NCBI RefSeq assembly: GCF_913778665.1
Contig: NZ_CAJYVQ010000001.1
Span: 1-64,000, forward strand
Direction: 5' to 3'
Length of the DNA stretch: 64,000 nucleotides
Origin: an uncultured Stenotrophomonas sp.
GTDB lineage: Bacteria > Pseudomonadota > Gammaproteobacteria > Xanthomonadales > Xanthomonadaceae
Positions within the stretch are counted from its first letter, which is position 1, and every line of letters begins with the position of its first letter. This document shows positions 56,005 to 64,000 of the stretch, piece after piece. The notes below the pieces were generated by a model. It saw only the letters and a list, made by a program, of their open reading frames with translations, was not told the DNA's origin and searched no databases. The position numbers were made by a program, and so were the translations under genes.

Positions 56005-56241
56005 AACCCTGCAGGCGGCGGCGAGCTGAAGCCGCTGCCGCTCGCCTGCGCTCGGGTTCCGATCGCCGCCTATCAGCGCGCCAGGGCGGTGTGTGATCTG
56101 CTGGCGCGGAACTACAGGGACAACTGGGATTTCGATGCGCAGGATGCTTTGGCCGCATCGGCAGTGGATCTGGATGAGCGGGTCCGGCGCGGCGATGCGG
56201 TGGAGGTGCCGCCAACGAAGCGGGATCGCGCGTTCGAGTGA
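56005..56241 (+). pseudogene. orphan C-terminal coding fragment
   Basis: An open stretch without ATG, from the stop at 56002-56004 to TGA 56239-56241, reads PIAAYQRARAVCDLLARNY, then NWDFDAQDALAASAVDLDE and KRDRAFE. The composition looks like real protein and matches no shadow frame, but there is no start codon or ribosome site. Its beginning also forms a GCAGGCGGCGGCGAG...CTCGCCTGC hairpin. Perhaps the 3' end of a lost gene preceding the helicase. The rest of 55938-56341 holds nothing I recognise. Confidence 0.35.
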
Positions 56242-56341
56242 CTCAGTGCTGCAGGTGAGGCCACACGCATCGGCAAGGGCCCTTATCATGTGGGCGTGGG
56301 GGCTCTACAAGCCCCATTGACGCTTGCAGGGCAGTATCTGG

Positions 56342-59101
56342 ATGTCTATGGAATGGCGCCCCTCGGGCTGGGGCCGACACGTGACCCGCTCACCGGATTG
56401 GTGCCTGCGGCTGGATGGCGAATACGTCGAGTTGAGCATCTTCGGACGGCCCTACCGGCAGCGCGTGGATGACGATCATCGCGTGCAGGTCATTCCAGGG
56501 ATCTTGTGGTCACGGGTTCAAATGCTGACCGGCAATGCGGGAGTGCTGTCGGTGGACGGGCTTCCGAATAGGCAGGCATCCCGGCTTGCGGCGGCCCTGC
56601 GTCAGATGCTCTCTGCGCATACCGCGCGCGGGCGCAAGGCCCTCTTTGACGCAACCCTGGAACAGATCCAGGCATGGCTGAGTGACGCCGACGCGCTCAT
56701 CGACCGCAGCAATGCCGGTCGCCGCTGGATCACCCATGCGCAGCAGCAGGCACTGCTGGCCGAGCGCACGTGCGTGCGCCTGCAAGCTGCCGAGCTGGAC
56801 GCGCTGTTCCTTGATGAAGACGTGCACGAAGATCTGCACTCGCACAGCCATCGTGCAGCGCTGGACGCATTGCGCGACTGGAACCTCGATTGGCCGGCAG
56901 CCTGGGCCGACGCAAATGAAGCGATGAGCCGGCGCGAGCAGCTGTTGGCCCGGGACTTCCTGGACCGCGTCGAGAGCCAACCGCTGACCGAAGAGCAGGC
57001 GCGCGCGGTCATCTGCTTCGACAACCGCGTGCAGGTCGTGGCCGCGGCCGGCTCCGGCAAGACCTCGACCCTGGTCGCCAAGGCGGCTTATGCCATTGAC
57101 CGCGGCTTCGTCGAGCCGGAGCGGATCGTGATGCTCGCCTTCAACAAGGACGCCGCCCAGGAGTTGGAGGCGCGAGCACAGCGGTCATTCGAACGGCTCG
57201 GCATGGCCGGTAGCGTGGTCGAAGCGCGGACCTTCCACGCGCTCGGCCTGGCCATCACCGCCAAGGCAACGGGACGCAAGCCCGATATTCCGGAATGGGC
57301 CATCGACGCCACGCTGGGTTTCAACAAGCTGGCCGAACTGGTGGATGACCTCAAAGACCGCTCGACCCACTTCCGCACCCAATGGGACATGTTCCGCCTG
57401 GTGTTCGGCCGCGACCTGCCGCCGTTCGGTGCGGAAATGCTGGCCGATGGCTACGACCGCGATGGCACGCCCTACATCCGCTCCCTGCAGGGTGAGCGGG
57501 TGAAGAGCCTGGAAGAGTGCGTCATCGCCGATTGGCTGTTCTACAACGGCGTGGCGTATGACTACGAGCGCCGCTATGAATTCGACACTGCCACCGACAC
57601 TCATCGCCAGTATCGCCCTGACTTCTATTACCCGGACGCGGCGCTGTATCACGAGCACTTTGCGCTGGATGCCGATGGCCAGCCGCCGAAGCACTTTGCC
57701 AACTACACCGAAGGCATGCAGTGGAAACGCCAGGAGCACGCATCGCGCGGAACCGCGCTTATCGAAACGACATCGTTTGGGCTGCGCAGCGGGCAGGCTC
57801 TGCACCATCTGGCTGAAGCGCTCAGCGGCGCCCACGTCGAACTCGACCCGAATCCAGACCGCGAACTGCCGGATGAGGGTGCCAGGCCCATGCCGGATGC
57901 CGATCTGATCGGCCTGATGCGGACCTTCATCGCCCACGCCAAGAGCAACTGCCTGACGCTTGAGGACATGGCCGGGCGCCTGCGCCAGATGCCGGAGGAC
58001 CAGTTCAAGGAGCGTCACCGCCGATTCCTGGAAATCGCCGGCCCTGTCTTCCAGGCCTGGGACGATGCACTGGCCGGCGAGCGCGGCATCGACTTCGAAG
58101 ACATGCTCAACATGGCCGCCGGGCTGCTGGAACAGGGCCGGTATGAGTCGCCCTATGACCTGGTGATGGCGGACGAATTCCAGGATGCGTCCCGCGCCCG
58201 CGCGCGCCTGTGCCGCGCGTTGGCCAGCGGCCAGGACCGCTTCCTGTTCGCGGTCGGTGACGACTGGCAGTCGATCAACCGCTTTGCCGGTGCCGACGTT
58301 TCGGTGATGACCGGATTCCGCGACTGGATGGGGCAAGGACAGGTGCTGAAGCTGGAGCAGACCTTCCGCTGTCCTCAAGCGCTCTGTGATGTTTCCAGCC
58401 GCTTCATCAGCCGCAATCCGGTGCAGATCACCAAGCAGGTCCGCTCGCGGGCACCGGCGATCGGTCCGGTGTTGCAGGCCTTCCAGATGAAGCGACGCGA
58501 GGAAGTGCAGGATGGCATCCGACAGTACCTTGCCAGGCTGCACCAGCAACTGCTGTCTGGCGCGGTGCCGCGGGGCCGCGATGGGCGCGTCTCCGTCTTC
58601 ATCCTGGGGCGTTATCGGGCCGACGGCAATTCCGTTCCTTCGGACTGGAAGAAGACCTTCGGCAGCACGATGGAGGTGGAATTCCTCACCGCGCACCGTT
58701 CAAAGGGGCGCGAGGCGGATTACGTGATACTGCCGGCAATGGTGAATCGTGGATTCCCCAGCCTGCGGTCGGACGACCCGGTGCTTTCACTGGCGATGCC
58801 GGACGGCGATACCTATCCGCTGAGCGAAGAGCGGCGCTTGTTCTATGTAGCACTGACGCGTGCGCGGCGGTCGGTTGTCATGTTCACCCTGCTCGGCAAG
58901 CGTTCGCCGTTCTTGGATGAGCTGGTGGAGGACGGCGCGGTGAAGGTGACCAACCTGTCTGGCGAGACCATCAACGAAGAGCGCTGCCCGGTCTGCAAGG
59001 TGGGCGTGTTTGTGGACCGGAATGGCCCGCATGGGGCGTTCCGGTCGTGCTCGGGTTATCCGTTGTGTCATAACAAGCCGAAAGATGGCCGCCGGGGGTG
59101 A
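56342..59101 (+). CDS. helD: helicase IV-type UvrD superfamily I DNA helicase with zinc finger
   Basis: A 919-aa helicase. Walker A is AAAGSGKTSTLVAKA at about residue 235; motif Ia is VMLAFNKDAAQEL; Walker B is VMADEFQDASRARA; motif V/VI are FLTAHRSKGREADY and RRLFYVALTRARRSV. An insert of about 100 residues (YERRYEF, YRPDFYYPD, YHEHFALD, IETTS) resembles the restriction-endonuclease-like insert of helicase IV. The C-terminus has a four-Cys zinc finger (CPVCKVGVF, SCSGYPLC) like topoisomerase fingers. It is longer than E. coli HelD (684 aa). ATG 56342 or 56348. It likely acts in recombinational repair. Confidence 0.9.
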   Translation: MSMEWRPSGWGRHVTRSPDWCLRLDGEYVELSIFGRPYRQRVDDDHRVQVIPGILWSRVQMLTGNAGVLSVDGLPNRQASRLAAALRQMLSAHTARGRKALFDATLEQIQAWLSDADALIDRSNAGRRWITHAQQQALLAERTCVRLQAAELDALFLDEDVHEDLHSHSHRAALDALRDWNLDWPAAWADANEAMSRREQLLARDFLDRVESQPLTEEQARAVICFDNRVQVVAAAGSGKTSTLVAKAAYAIDRGFVEPERIVMLAFNKDAAQELEARAQRSFERLGMAGSVVEARTFHALGLAITAKATGRKPDIPEWAIDATLGFNKLAELVDDLKDRSTHFRTQWDMFRLVFGRDLPPFGAEMLADGYDRDGTPYIRSLQGERVKSLEECVIADWLFYNGVAYDYERRYEFDTATDTHRQYRPDFYYPDAALYHEHFALDADGQPPKHFANYTEGMQWKRQEHASRGTALIETTSFGLRSGQALHHLAEALSGAHVELDPNPDRELPDEGARPMPDADLIGLMRTFIAHAKSNCLTLEDMAGRLRQMPEDQFKERHRRFLEIAGPVFQAWDDALAGERGIDFEDMLNMAAGLLEQGRYESPYDLVMADEFQDASRARARLCRALASGQDRFLFAVGDDWQSINRFAGADVSVMTGFRDWMGQGQVLKLEQTFRCPQALCDVSSRFISRNPVQITKQVRSRAPAIGPVLQAFQMKRREEVQDGIRQYLARLHQQLLSGAVPRGRDGRVSVFILGRYRADGNSVPSDWKKTFGSTMEVEFLTAHRSKGREADYVILPAMVNRGFPSLRSDDPVLSLAMPDGDTYPLSEERRLFYVALTRARRSVVMFTLLGKRSPFLDELVEDGAVKVTNLSGETINEERCPVCKVGVFVDRNGPHGAFRSCSGYPLCHNKPKDGRRG

Positions 59102-59368
59102 GTGTCTCCATGGCGTTCCCTCGCGATGCGCTGGCCCAAAGCGCTGAGCGAAAGCGGCGCGGTACTTCTTGAACAGGTTGGACGGATCATCGGCCAGTTC
59201 CTGCGGCAGTTGCTAACATCCCATACAGCAAGGCCAACGGGCAGGCCGGACCGCTCCTTGACCTCCCTGAACCGTTCCACATTGGTCGATCCGCCCTGCA
59301 TCCAGATGCACTGCCAGGGCGTATGTGGGATGTCTGCACACCGCAGGCAACTTACCAAGGAACGCACA

Positions 59369-59929
59369 GTGAACACTCTTAAGCGCATTGCCGCCGCAGT
59401 GAGTCTCGCCGTACTCGTTTCAGCAGCTTCGTCCAGCTTCGCCGCCAGCCCAGTCATGGTCGGCGGTGCGGAGATGTATCCGACCAAGACGATCGTCGAG
59501 AACGCCATCAACTCCAAGGACCACACCACACTGGTCGCTGCGGTCAAGGCAGCAGGCCTGGTTGATACCCTCAACGGCGCCGGCCCCTTCACCGTTTTCG
59601 CCCCCACCAACGCGGCCTTCAACAAGCTGCCGGCAGGAACGGTGGATACGCTGGTAAAGCCAGAGAACAAGGCTCAGCTGACCAAGATCCTGACCTACCA
59701 TGTGGTCCCCGGCAGCTACAGCTCCGCCCAGCTTATGGCGGACGCCAAGAAGCATGGCGGAAAGGCCACATTGAAGACGGTTCAGGGCGAGCCGCTCACC
59801 GTAGCGCTTCGTGATGGAAAGCTGTGGGTGGTCGACGCAAAGGGAGGCAAGGCAGGCATCAGCATTGCCGATGTTGGCCAGTCGAACGGCGTCATTCATG
59901 TGATCGACACAGTCTTGATGCCGAAGTAG
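59369..59929 (+). CDS. fasciclin-domain secreted protein
   Basis: A 186-aa exported protein: signal peptide (AAAVSLAVLVSAASSSFA), then a single FAS1 domain with motif H1 (LNGAGPFTVFAPTNAAFNKL) and H2 (GVIHVIDTVLMP). FAS1 domains mediate adhesion and biofilm interactions. The start is GTG 59369 with AAGGA 8 nt upstream. The region 59102-59368 before it holds no gene. A hairpin follows. Confidence 0.9.
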   Translation: MNTLKRIAAAVSLAVLVSAASSSFAASPVMVGGAEMYPTKTIVENAINSKDHTTLVAAVKAAGLVDTLNGAGPFTVFAPTNAAFNKLPAGTVDTLVKPENKAQLTKILTYHVVPGSYSSAQLMADAKKHGGKATLKTVQGEPLTVALRDGKLWVVDAKGGKAGISIADVGQSNGVIHVIDTVLMPK

Positions 59930-59941
59930 TCCAGCGCGGGT

Positions 59942-59966
59942 CGTAGGCACCCCAAGGGTGCCTACG
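59942..59966 (+). terminator. hairpin after the fasciclin gene
   Basis: CGTAGGCACCC (59942-59952) and GGGTGCCTACG (59956-59966) form a perfect 11-bp stem with loop CAA, 12 nt after the stop. No long T run. Confidence 0.6.
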
Positions 59967-60110
59967 CCTGAGACGCAGGCCAGAAATCCGGCATGAATGG
60001 CTTGGCAAGATCCACGCCCTTAACTGTTCATGCTGTATGGTTGACGTATCCGGCTCCTCTCAGGCGCGAAATCCTTCGCTCCCGTGTCTAGCCTCCTACA
60101 GGCAAGACAC

Positions 60111-60410
60111 ATGACACCCTCAACTGCTTTCCGGGTCCTTAGGATCCGCCCATTGCTGCGCCTGAATGGCACGATCGACCGAATCGACACTCTCCAGGTG
60201 AAGTGTGGCGCATGCGGGGACGAATCGCGCATGTCGCGCGGCTGTGGGCTCTCAGATACCGAGAGTGGCGTGCAGCTGACGTGCCCGGCCTGCAATACGA
60301 CGGGGATATTGACCGTCGATCAAGCATGGATCCTCTGGGGTGAGCAGATGAGAAGGGATAGGATCCTGGCGCTGGCAGGGCTGACGCCAGACGACCTAGA
60401 TCGGCCCTAG
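60111..60410 (+). CDS. small zinc-ribbon-like protein, second copy
   Basis: A 99-aa protein with two CxxC knuckles (VKCGACGDES and LTCPACNTTG) about 30 residues apart, preceded by GTIDRIDTLQ. The layout matches the 45187-45441 protein (VERITAL..CRHC...CERC), so they appear paralogous. The C-terminal 30 residues (ILWGEQMRRDRILALAGLTP) are a helix absent from the other. ATG 60111. Function unknown. Confidence 0.7.
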   Translation: MTPSTAFRVLRIRPLLRLNGTIDRIDTLQVKCGACGDESRMSRGCGLSDTESGVQLTCPACNTTGILTVDQAWILWGEQMRRDRILALAGLTPDDLDRP

Positions 60411-60471
60411 ATCTTGAATGACTGCTTTCCCCTCGCGCAGTGCGGCGGCCAAGGCTCCCACCAGCGCGTCT

Positions 60472-60699
60472 TCAGCGCTTGGACGCGAGGCCCGCCACGT
60501 GGCGCTCAACCGCAGCCATGCCGAGCTGCATGGCGTCCCCCTTGCTGCGGATCAGCCCCTCGGGCCGCAACTCAACTTCGACGCCGTCAACGGCAGCTGT
60601 GTATGAGAACACCTGGTGGTCGGCGCTGGTGATGGTCAGCACGAAACGGTAGCCATCGTGAAATCCGCGCAGGGTTCTATGACAGCCACGAATAGTCAT
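60472..60699 (-). CDS. small hypothetical protein
   Basis: A 75-aa frame: MTIRGCHRTLRGFHDGYRFV, then TAAVDGVEVELRPEGLIRSK and LGMAAVERHVAGL. Reading it as beta-strands then a helix, it looks like a compact small protein. The ribosome site before ATG 60699 is poor. Unknown family. The stretch 60700-61084 upstream holds nothing I recognise. Confidence 0.5.
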   Translation of the reverse strand: MTIRGCHRTLRGFHDGYRFVLTITSADHQVFSYTAAVDGVEVELRPEGLIRSKGDAMQLGMAAVERHVAGLASKR

Positions 60700-61084
60700 G
60701 TGCCGAGCACGATAGAGGACATGCGCCACTGTACAGCTGAATGCGGAAAGCCAACAGCATCCAGTCTGGCGGCTGGCCCGCCGCTCACCGCTGTACCCGT
60801 ACGCAACCTCACAAGCGGCAAGTCGCTGCTTCGCCCGGAGCGAGCGTGCTCGATACTCGCTTCCAGTGCTGCCGTCGCTCGATCGCGCGCGCCAGATGAC
60901 CGGGAGCCCCCCCCCTTTATCTACGGAGAAATCAACGCCGGCCGTTTCCAGCGCTCTGTCGCATCGGTCGCCGGGCACTCTGGATGCAATCCGAGGTGCA
61001 GGACTGGGTTCGGCGGCAGATCGCGCAGAACCGACCTTTGCAGGTGAGTGGGTAAGCGGGCGGGCAGCGAAGGCTGTAGAAACG

Positions 61085-61112
61085 AAAAAGCCCCTGTTTC
61101 CAAGAGCTTTTT
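61085..61112 (-). terminator. terminator downstream of tRNA-Ser
   Basis: On the minus strand AAAAAGC and GCTTTTT (61106-61112 and 61085-61091) pair around a 14-nt loop and end in TTTTTC, 9 nt after the tRNA CCA. Confidence 0.75.
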
Positions 61113-61120
61113 GCAAGGAC

Positions 61121-61210
61121 TGGCGGAGAGAGTGGGATTCGAACCCACGGAAGGTTTAACCCTTCGCCGGTTTTCAAGACCGGTGCCTTAAACCGCTCGG
61201 CCATCTCTCC
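61121..61210 (-). tRNA. tRNA-Ser (anticodon TGA)
   Basis: A 90-nt class II tRNA with long variable arm and encoded CCA. Acceptor arms GGAGAGA and TCTCTCC pair. The loop CTTGAAA between CCGGT and ACCGG gives anticodon TGA, reading TCA. Confidence 0.97.
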
Positions 61211-61333
61211 AATCGGGTCCCGGTCGCCCGGGCAGCGGCGTATTCTCGCACGTGAAGGGCGTTTGCCCAAGACCACCTTGCCCCCGCCCTCCGCATGCGG
61301 CACGGTGGGGCCTTCACCGCAACCGGAGCCCCC

Positions 61334-62407
61334 ATGGCTCACCTCGATCTGGCCAACCTGCGCACCACCCTGCTGGACGATGCCCAGCTGGCCGCAGTGG
61401 CCCTGCACCGCACGTTCGCCGGCCATCTGCCGGTCAGTAGCGGGCAGCTGGTGGTCTGCGATCCGCTGGTCCAGGCCGACGCGCCTGCGCTGGCCGACTA
61501 CACCGCTCCGGTCGGGCGGCATCCGGTGGAGATCATCGTCCACAGCGGGCGCCCGGCGCTGGCCGTGGCCTGGTTCACACCGCGCAAGGCGCTCACCGCG
61601 TCCGCCCTGCACTGGCAGATGGCGCGCTGGACCACGCAGGACCTGACCGGACTCGATGAAGACAGCTTCATCGGCTATCCGGTCGACGCGGGCATCGGCT
61701 GCTTCATGGACACCGACACTCAGCAGGCACTGTTGGCGCTGATCGAACGCGCCGATGGCGACGACGAAAGCGCGTGGTCGGATGCCCTGATCGACCACGA
61801 GGGCCTGGATCACGGTGCCGAGTATCGCCCCTGGGGCGAGGGCTCGCCGCACGGACTGGTGGTGTTCACCAGCGGCTGGGGCGATGGCGTGTATCCCAGC
61901 TACTGGGCGCTGGATACGTCAGGCCATCCGGTGGCACTGGTCACCGATTTCCTGTGCATCGAGGGTGGTGACGGGCGCGACGAGCGCGAGATTGCCGATC
62001 AGGCCTACCGCGATAGCCTGCCCGCTGCAGAAGCGGAGGCCCTGGCGCGACTGGTGGCCGCAGTGGAACGCGACGACGCCGATGCCCTGCGTGAACTGCT
62101 GAAGGATGCGCCGCAGCGCGCCAACCAGATCGAGCCCGGCTGCGGCGGTACCGCGTTGCTTGAGGCGATCCGCCTGGACCGGCCACAGGCCTTGCAGGTG
62201 CTGCTGCAAGGCGGCGCGCTGCCGGCACTGCCCGAGCGCCTGCACATGAGCAAGGTGACCAGCTATCTGGAGTACGCGCGTTTCCTCAAGAGACCGCGCA
62301 GCACGGCATTGATGGCAGTTCTGGAGGCGCCGGTCATTGCAGTCCAGCCAGCTCCGGAACCACACCCGCGACGCAGCTTCTGGGACCGGTTGTTCGGGCG
62401 GAAATGA
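61334..62407 (+). CDS. DUF4241 protein with ankyrin-like C-terminus
   Basis: A 357-aa protein. The first 225 residues match the DUF4241 pattern (VVCDPLVQADAPAL, HPVEIIVHSGRPALAVAWF, GYPVDAGIGCFMDTDTQQAL, VYPSYWALDTSGHPVALVTD). The last 110 contain an ankyrin-type repeat (LVAAVERDDADALRELLKDA, GGTALLEAIRLDRPQALQVL) and a basic end. DUF4241 proteins are often linked to polymorphic toxin immunity, but no toxin gene is near. GGAG precedes ATG 61334. Confidence 0.82.
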   Translation: MAHLDLANLRTTLLDDAQLAAVALHRTFAGHLPVSSGQLVVCDPLVQADAPALADYTAPVGRHPVEIIVHSGRPALAVAWFTPRKALTASALHWQMARWTTQDLTGLDEDSFIGYPVDAGIGCFMDTDTQQALLALIERADGDDESAWSDALIDHEGLDHGAEYRPWGEGSPHGLVVFTSGWGDGVYPSYWALDTSGHPVALVTDFLCIEGGDGRDEREIADQAYRDSLPAAEAEALARLVAAVERDDADALRELLKDAPQRANQIEPGCGGTALLEAIRLDRPQALQVLLQGGALPALPERLHMSKVTSYLEYARFLKRPRSTALMAVLEAPVIAVQPAPEPHPRRSFWDRLFGRK

Positions 62408-62426
62408 TCGGCGCCGGACACAGCAA

Positions 62427-62445
62427 CGCCGGGCATGGCCCGGCG
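62427..62445. repeat. SMAG-like hairpin between convergent genes
   Basis: CGCCGGGC-ATG-GCCCGGCG, a perfect 8-bp stem between the DUF4241 and LysR stops. It may end both. Confidence 0.55.
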
Positions 62446-62461
62446 CGGCCGTTGATATCGA

Positions 62462-63454
62462 TCAGCCGGCATCCACCGCCAGCGCTCCCAGCGCACTGGC
62501 CTTGATCCGCTCCTTGGCCTTCTCGCAGGCACCATCGCAATGCAGGCGCGAGGCCTCCAGCTGCGGGGGCAGGTGCTCGGCCAGGAAGTCGATGAACACG
62601 CGCACCGCCGGCAGCAGGCCGCGACGCGAGGCGAACACGGCATGGCATACGCCCTGCGGCAGCGACCAGTCCGGCAGCACCACTTCCAGCTCGCCATTGC
62701 GCACGGCATCGGCGCACACGGTTTCCGGCAGCATGGTGATGCCGAAACCGTCCTTGACCATGCTCTGCAGCAGCGGGAAATCGAAACCGGCCACGCGCGG
62801 CTGCAGGTCGACCCGGCGCACTTCGCCTTCCGGGCCATGCAGCTCCCAGCGCTGGCGCGCTTCGTCTTCGCTGATGCTGAGGGTGACGTGCTGGGTCAGC
62901 TCCTCCGGGTCCTTCGGGCGGCCGGCACGGTCCAGGTACTTCGGGCTCGCCACCAGCAGTTCCTGCACCTGGCCGAAGCTGCGCATCACCAGGCTGCCGT
63001 CGTCGTCCAGCCGCGAACGCACGCGCAGGGCCACATCGTAGCCTTCATTGATGATGTCCACGCGGCGGTTGCTGATGTTCAGCTGCAGGCGGACCTTGGG
63101 ATACTGCTCGAGGAACTTGGGCAGTAGCTTGGGCAGCTGCATCTGCGCCAGCGACACGGGCACGCTGGCGCGCACGACGCCACGCGGCTCGGCGCTGAGG
63201 CGGTCGACCACCTCGCGCGCGGCCTGGGCCTCGGCCAGCATGGTCTGCGCGTGGCGGTGCACGCTGGTGCCGACGTCGGTAACGGCGAAGCGGCGCGTGG
63301 AACGCTGCAGCAGGCGCACGCCCAAGTCGGTCTCAAGCTGGCTGATACGGCGGCTCAGGCGCGATTTGGGGATGCCCAGGGCACGTTCGGCGGCAGCGAA
63401 ACCGCCGTGGTCCACGACCATGGCGAAGTAGTACAGGTCATTCAGGTCATGCAT
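62462..63454 (-). CDS. LysR-family transcriptional regulator
   Basis: A 330-aa LysR protein: winged helix (LNDLYYFAMVVDHGGFAAAE, GIPKSRLSRRISQLETDLGV) and a type 2 periplasmic-binding-like effector domain. The C-terminal 35 residues (SRLHCDGACEKAKERIKASA) include two Cys. Divergent from the azoreductase gene, a usual arrangement in which LysR controls the enzyme in response to quinones or related compounds. Confidence 0.93.
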   Translation of the reverse strand: MHDLNDLYYFAMVVDHGGFAAAERALGIPKSRLSRRISQLETDLGVRLLQRSTRRFAVTDVGTSVHRHAQTMLAEAQAAREVVDRLSAEPRGVVRASVPVSLAQMQLPKLLPKFLEQYPKVRLQLNISNRRVDIINEGYDVALRVRSRLDDDGSLVMRSFGQVQELLVASPKYLDRAGRPKDPEELTQHVTLSISEDEARQRWELHGPEGEVRRVDLQPRVAGFDFPLLQSMVKDGFGITMLPETVCADAVRNGELEVVLPDWSLPQGVCHAVFASRRGLLPAVRVFIDFLAEHLPPQLEASRLHCDGACEKAKERIKASALGALAVDAG

Positions 63455-63580
63455 ACCCGAGTTCCATATCTAGAACAATTCGTGGCATTGAACCACCTTT
63501 ATCCCGCCCGTGCAACAACCTATCGTTCTCTCCGTCGGCGGCAAACACCGCCCCTTCCTTACAGAACATAGGTGACTGCC

Positions 63581-64000
63581 ATGAAGCTTCTGCATCTCGA
63601 CGCCAGCGTGCTTGGCGACAATTCCGTGTCCCGCCAGCTGACCGCTGCCGTGGTCGCCCAGTTCAAGAGCCAGATCGACGGCCTGCAGGTCGATTATCGC
63701 GATCTTGACGCCAATCCGGTACCTCATCTGCGCAGCAGTTCGCTGGCCGGTGTCGATCCCGCCGAGGCGACCGACGCTGAGCAGGTGATGCAGCAGTTCC
63801 TGGCCGCCGACATCCTGGTCATCGGCGCGCCGATGTACAACTTCAGCATCCCGTCCACCCTGAAGGCCTGGATCGACCGCGTTGCCGTCGCCGGCCGCAC
63901 CTTCAAGTACACCGAGAACGGCCCGGTGGGCCTGGCCGGTGGCAAGCGCGTGATCGTGGTGAGCGCCCGCGGCGGCATCTACACCGATTCGCCGGCTGAC
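63581..64000 (+). CDS. azoR: FMN-dependent NADH-azoreductase, cut by the window end
   Basis: The first 140 codons of AzoR: KLLHLDASVLGDNSVSRQLT, the FMN-binding loop IGAPMYNFSIPSTLKAWIDR, and FKYTENGPVGLAGGKRVIVV. AzoR reduces azo dyes and quinones with NADH. It is incomplete at the right edge. The 126-bp region to the LysR gene has AT-rich ATATCTAGAACAATT, a possible LysR site. Confidence 0.93.
   Translation, partial: MKLLHLDASVLGDNSVSRQLTAAVVAQFKSQIDGLQVDYRDLDANPVPHLRSSSLAGVDPAEATDAEQVMQQFLAADILVIGAPMYNFSIPSTLKAWIDRVAVAGRTFKYTENGPVGLAGGKRVIVVSARGGIYTDSPAD

Overview
The window is GC-rich chromosomal DNA that reads like a Stenotrophomonas (S. maltophilia complex) genome. The support is the gene content (xanthomonad DUF5694 and DUF5329 proteins, class III PHA synthase, many efflux pumps), the intergenic GTAG/GCCGGGC hairpin repeats that resemble the SMAG family of this genus, and overall base and codon use. 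The species call is an inference; no rRNA is present.

Layout. 1-800: three tandem tRNA-Ala(GGC)/tRNA-Glu(TTC) pairs with a promoter inside the array and a terminator at its end. 0.8-2.7 kb: an acetyltransferase, an SRAP-family DNA-protein crosslink sensor with a large insert, and a single-domain response regulator. 2.8-4.75 kb: tRNA-Leu(CAA) followed by a decayed accessory patch made of a broken hypothetical gene, phage tail-tip (J-like) and other phage-like scraps, and the 3' stub of a diguanylate cyclase gene. 4.7-9 kb: a soluble double-PAS chemoreceptor, a DUF5694 protein and small genes. 9-17.2 kb: an RND efflux operon in the order pump, adaptor, outer-membrane channel, preceded by its own OmpR-type two-component system; both operons carry the same 16-bp box at a similar distance from their first gene. 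17.2-22 kb: a multi-PAS diguanylate cyclase and the Tex transcription accessory protein.

22-32 kb: small genes, pspC, class III PHA synthase (phaC/phaE), phosphatidylserine synthase, a group of DnaA-box-like sites, a methyltransferase, a MATE pump, a DUF2239 gene under a promoter flanked by two CCCGGG boxes, a Nudix hydrolase, a DUF1249 protein and ppsR. 32-40 kb: ppsA divergent from ppsR, an MscS channel, an old yellow enzyme, an EcsC protein, oligoribonuclease, tadA, and an HxlR regulator divergent from a quinone reductase. 40-47 kb: two acetyltransferases, yjhX, an HD-type hydrolase, an MFS exporter with a 12-C tract just before its start, small membrane proteins and a hybrid histidine kinase. 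47-54 kb: a flavin monooxygenase divergent from a TetR regulator with a palindrome between them, a TonB-dependent receptor with a Fur-like dyad, and a run of lipoproteins. 54-64 kb: a small secreted six-cysteine peptide, a cysteine-containing HxlR regulator divergent from an AcuI/YhdH reductase, a helicase IV-type protein, a fasciclin protein, a second small zinc-ribbon protein, tRNA-Ser(TGA), a DUF4241 protein, and a LysR regulator divergent from an azoreductase that runs off the right edge.

Overall this is a core chromosomal segment rich in efflux and in redox or xenobiotic response pairs (regulator divergent from enzyme). I found no intact prophage, CRISPR array, insertion sequence or clear multi-gene defence island. 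The strongest leads are the self-contained two-component/RND locus, the poly-C tract before the MFS gene, the DUF2239 promoter, and the DnaA-box group.
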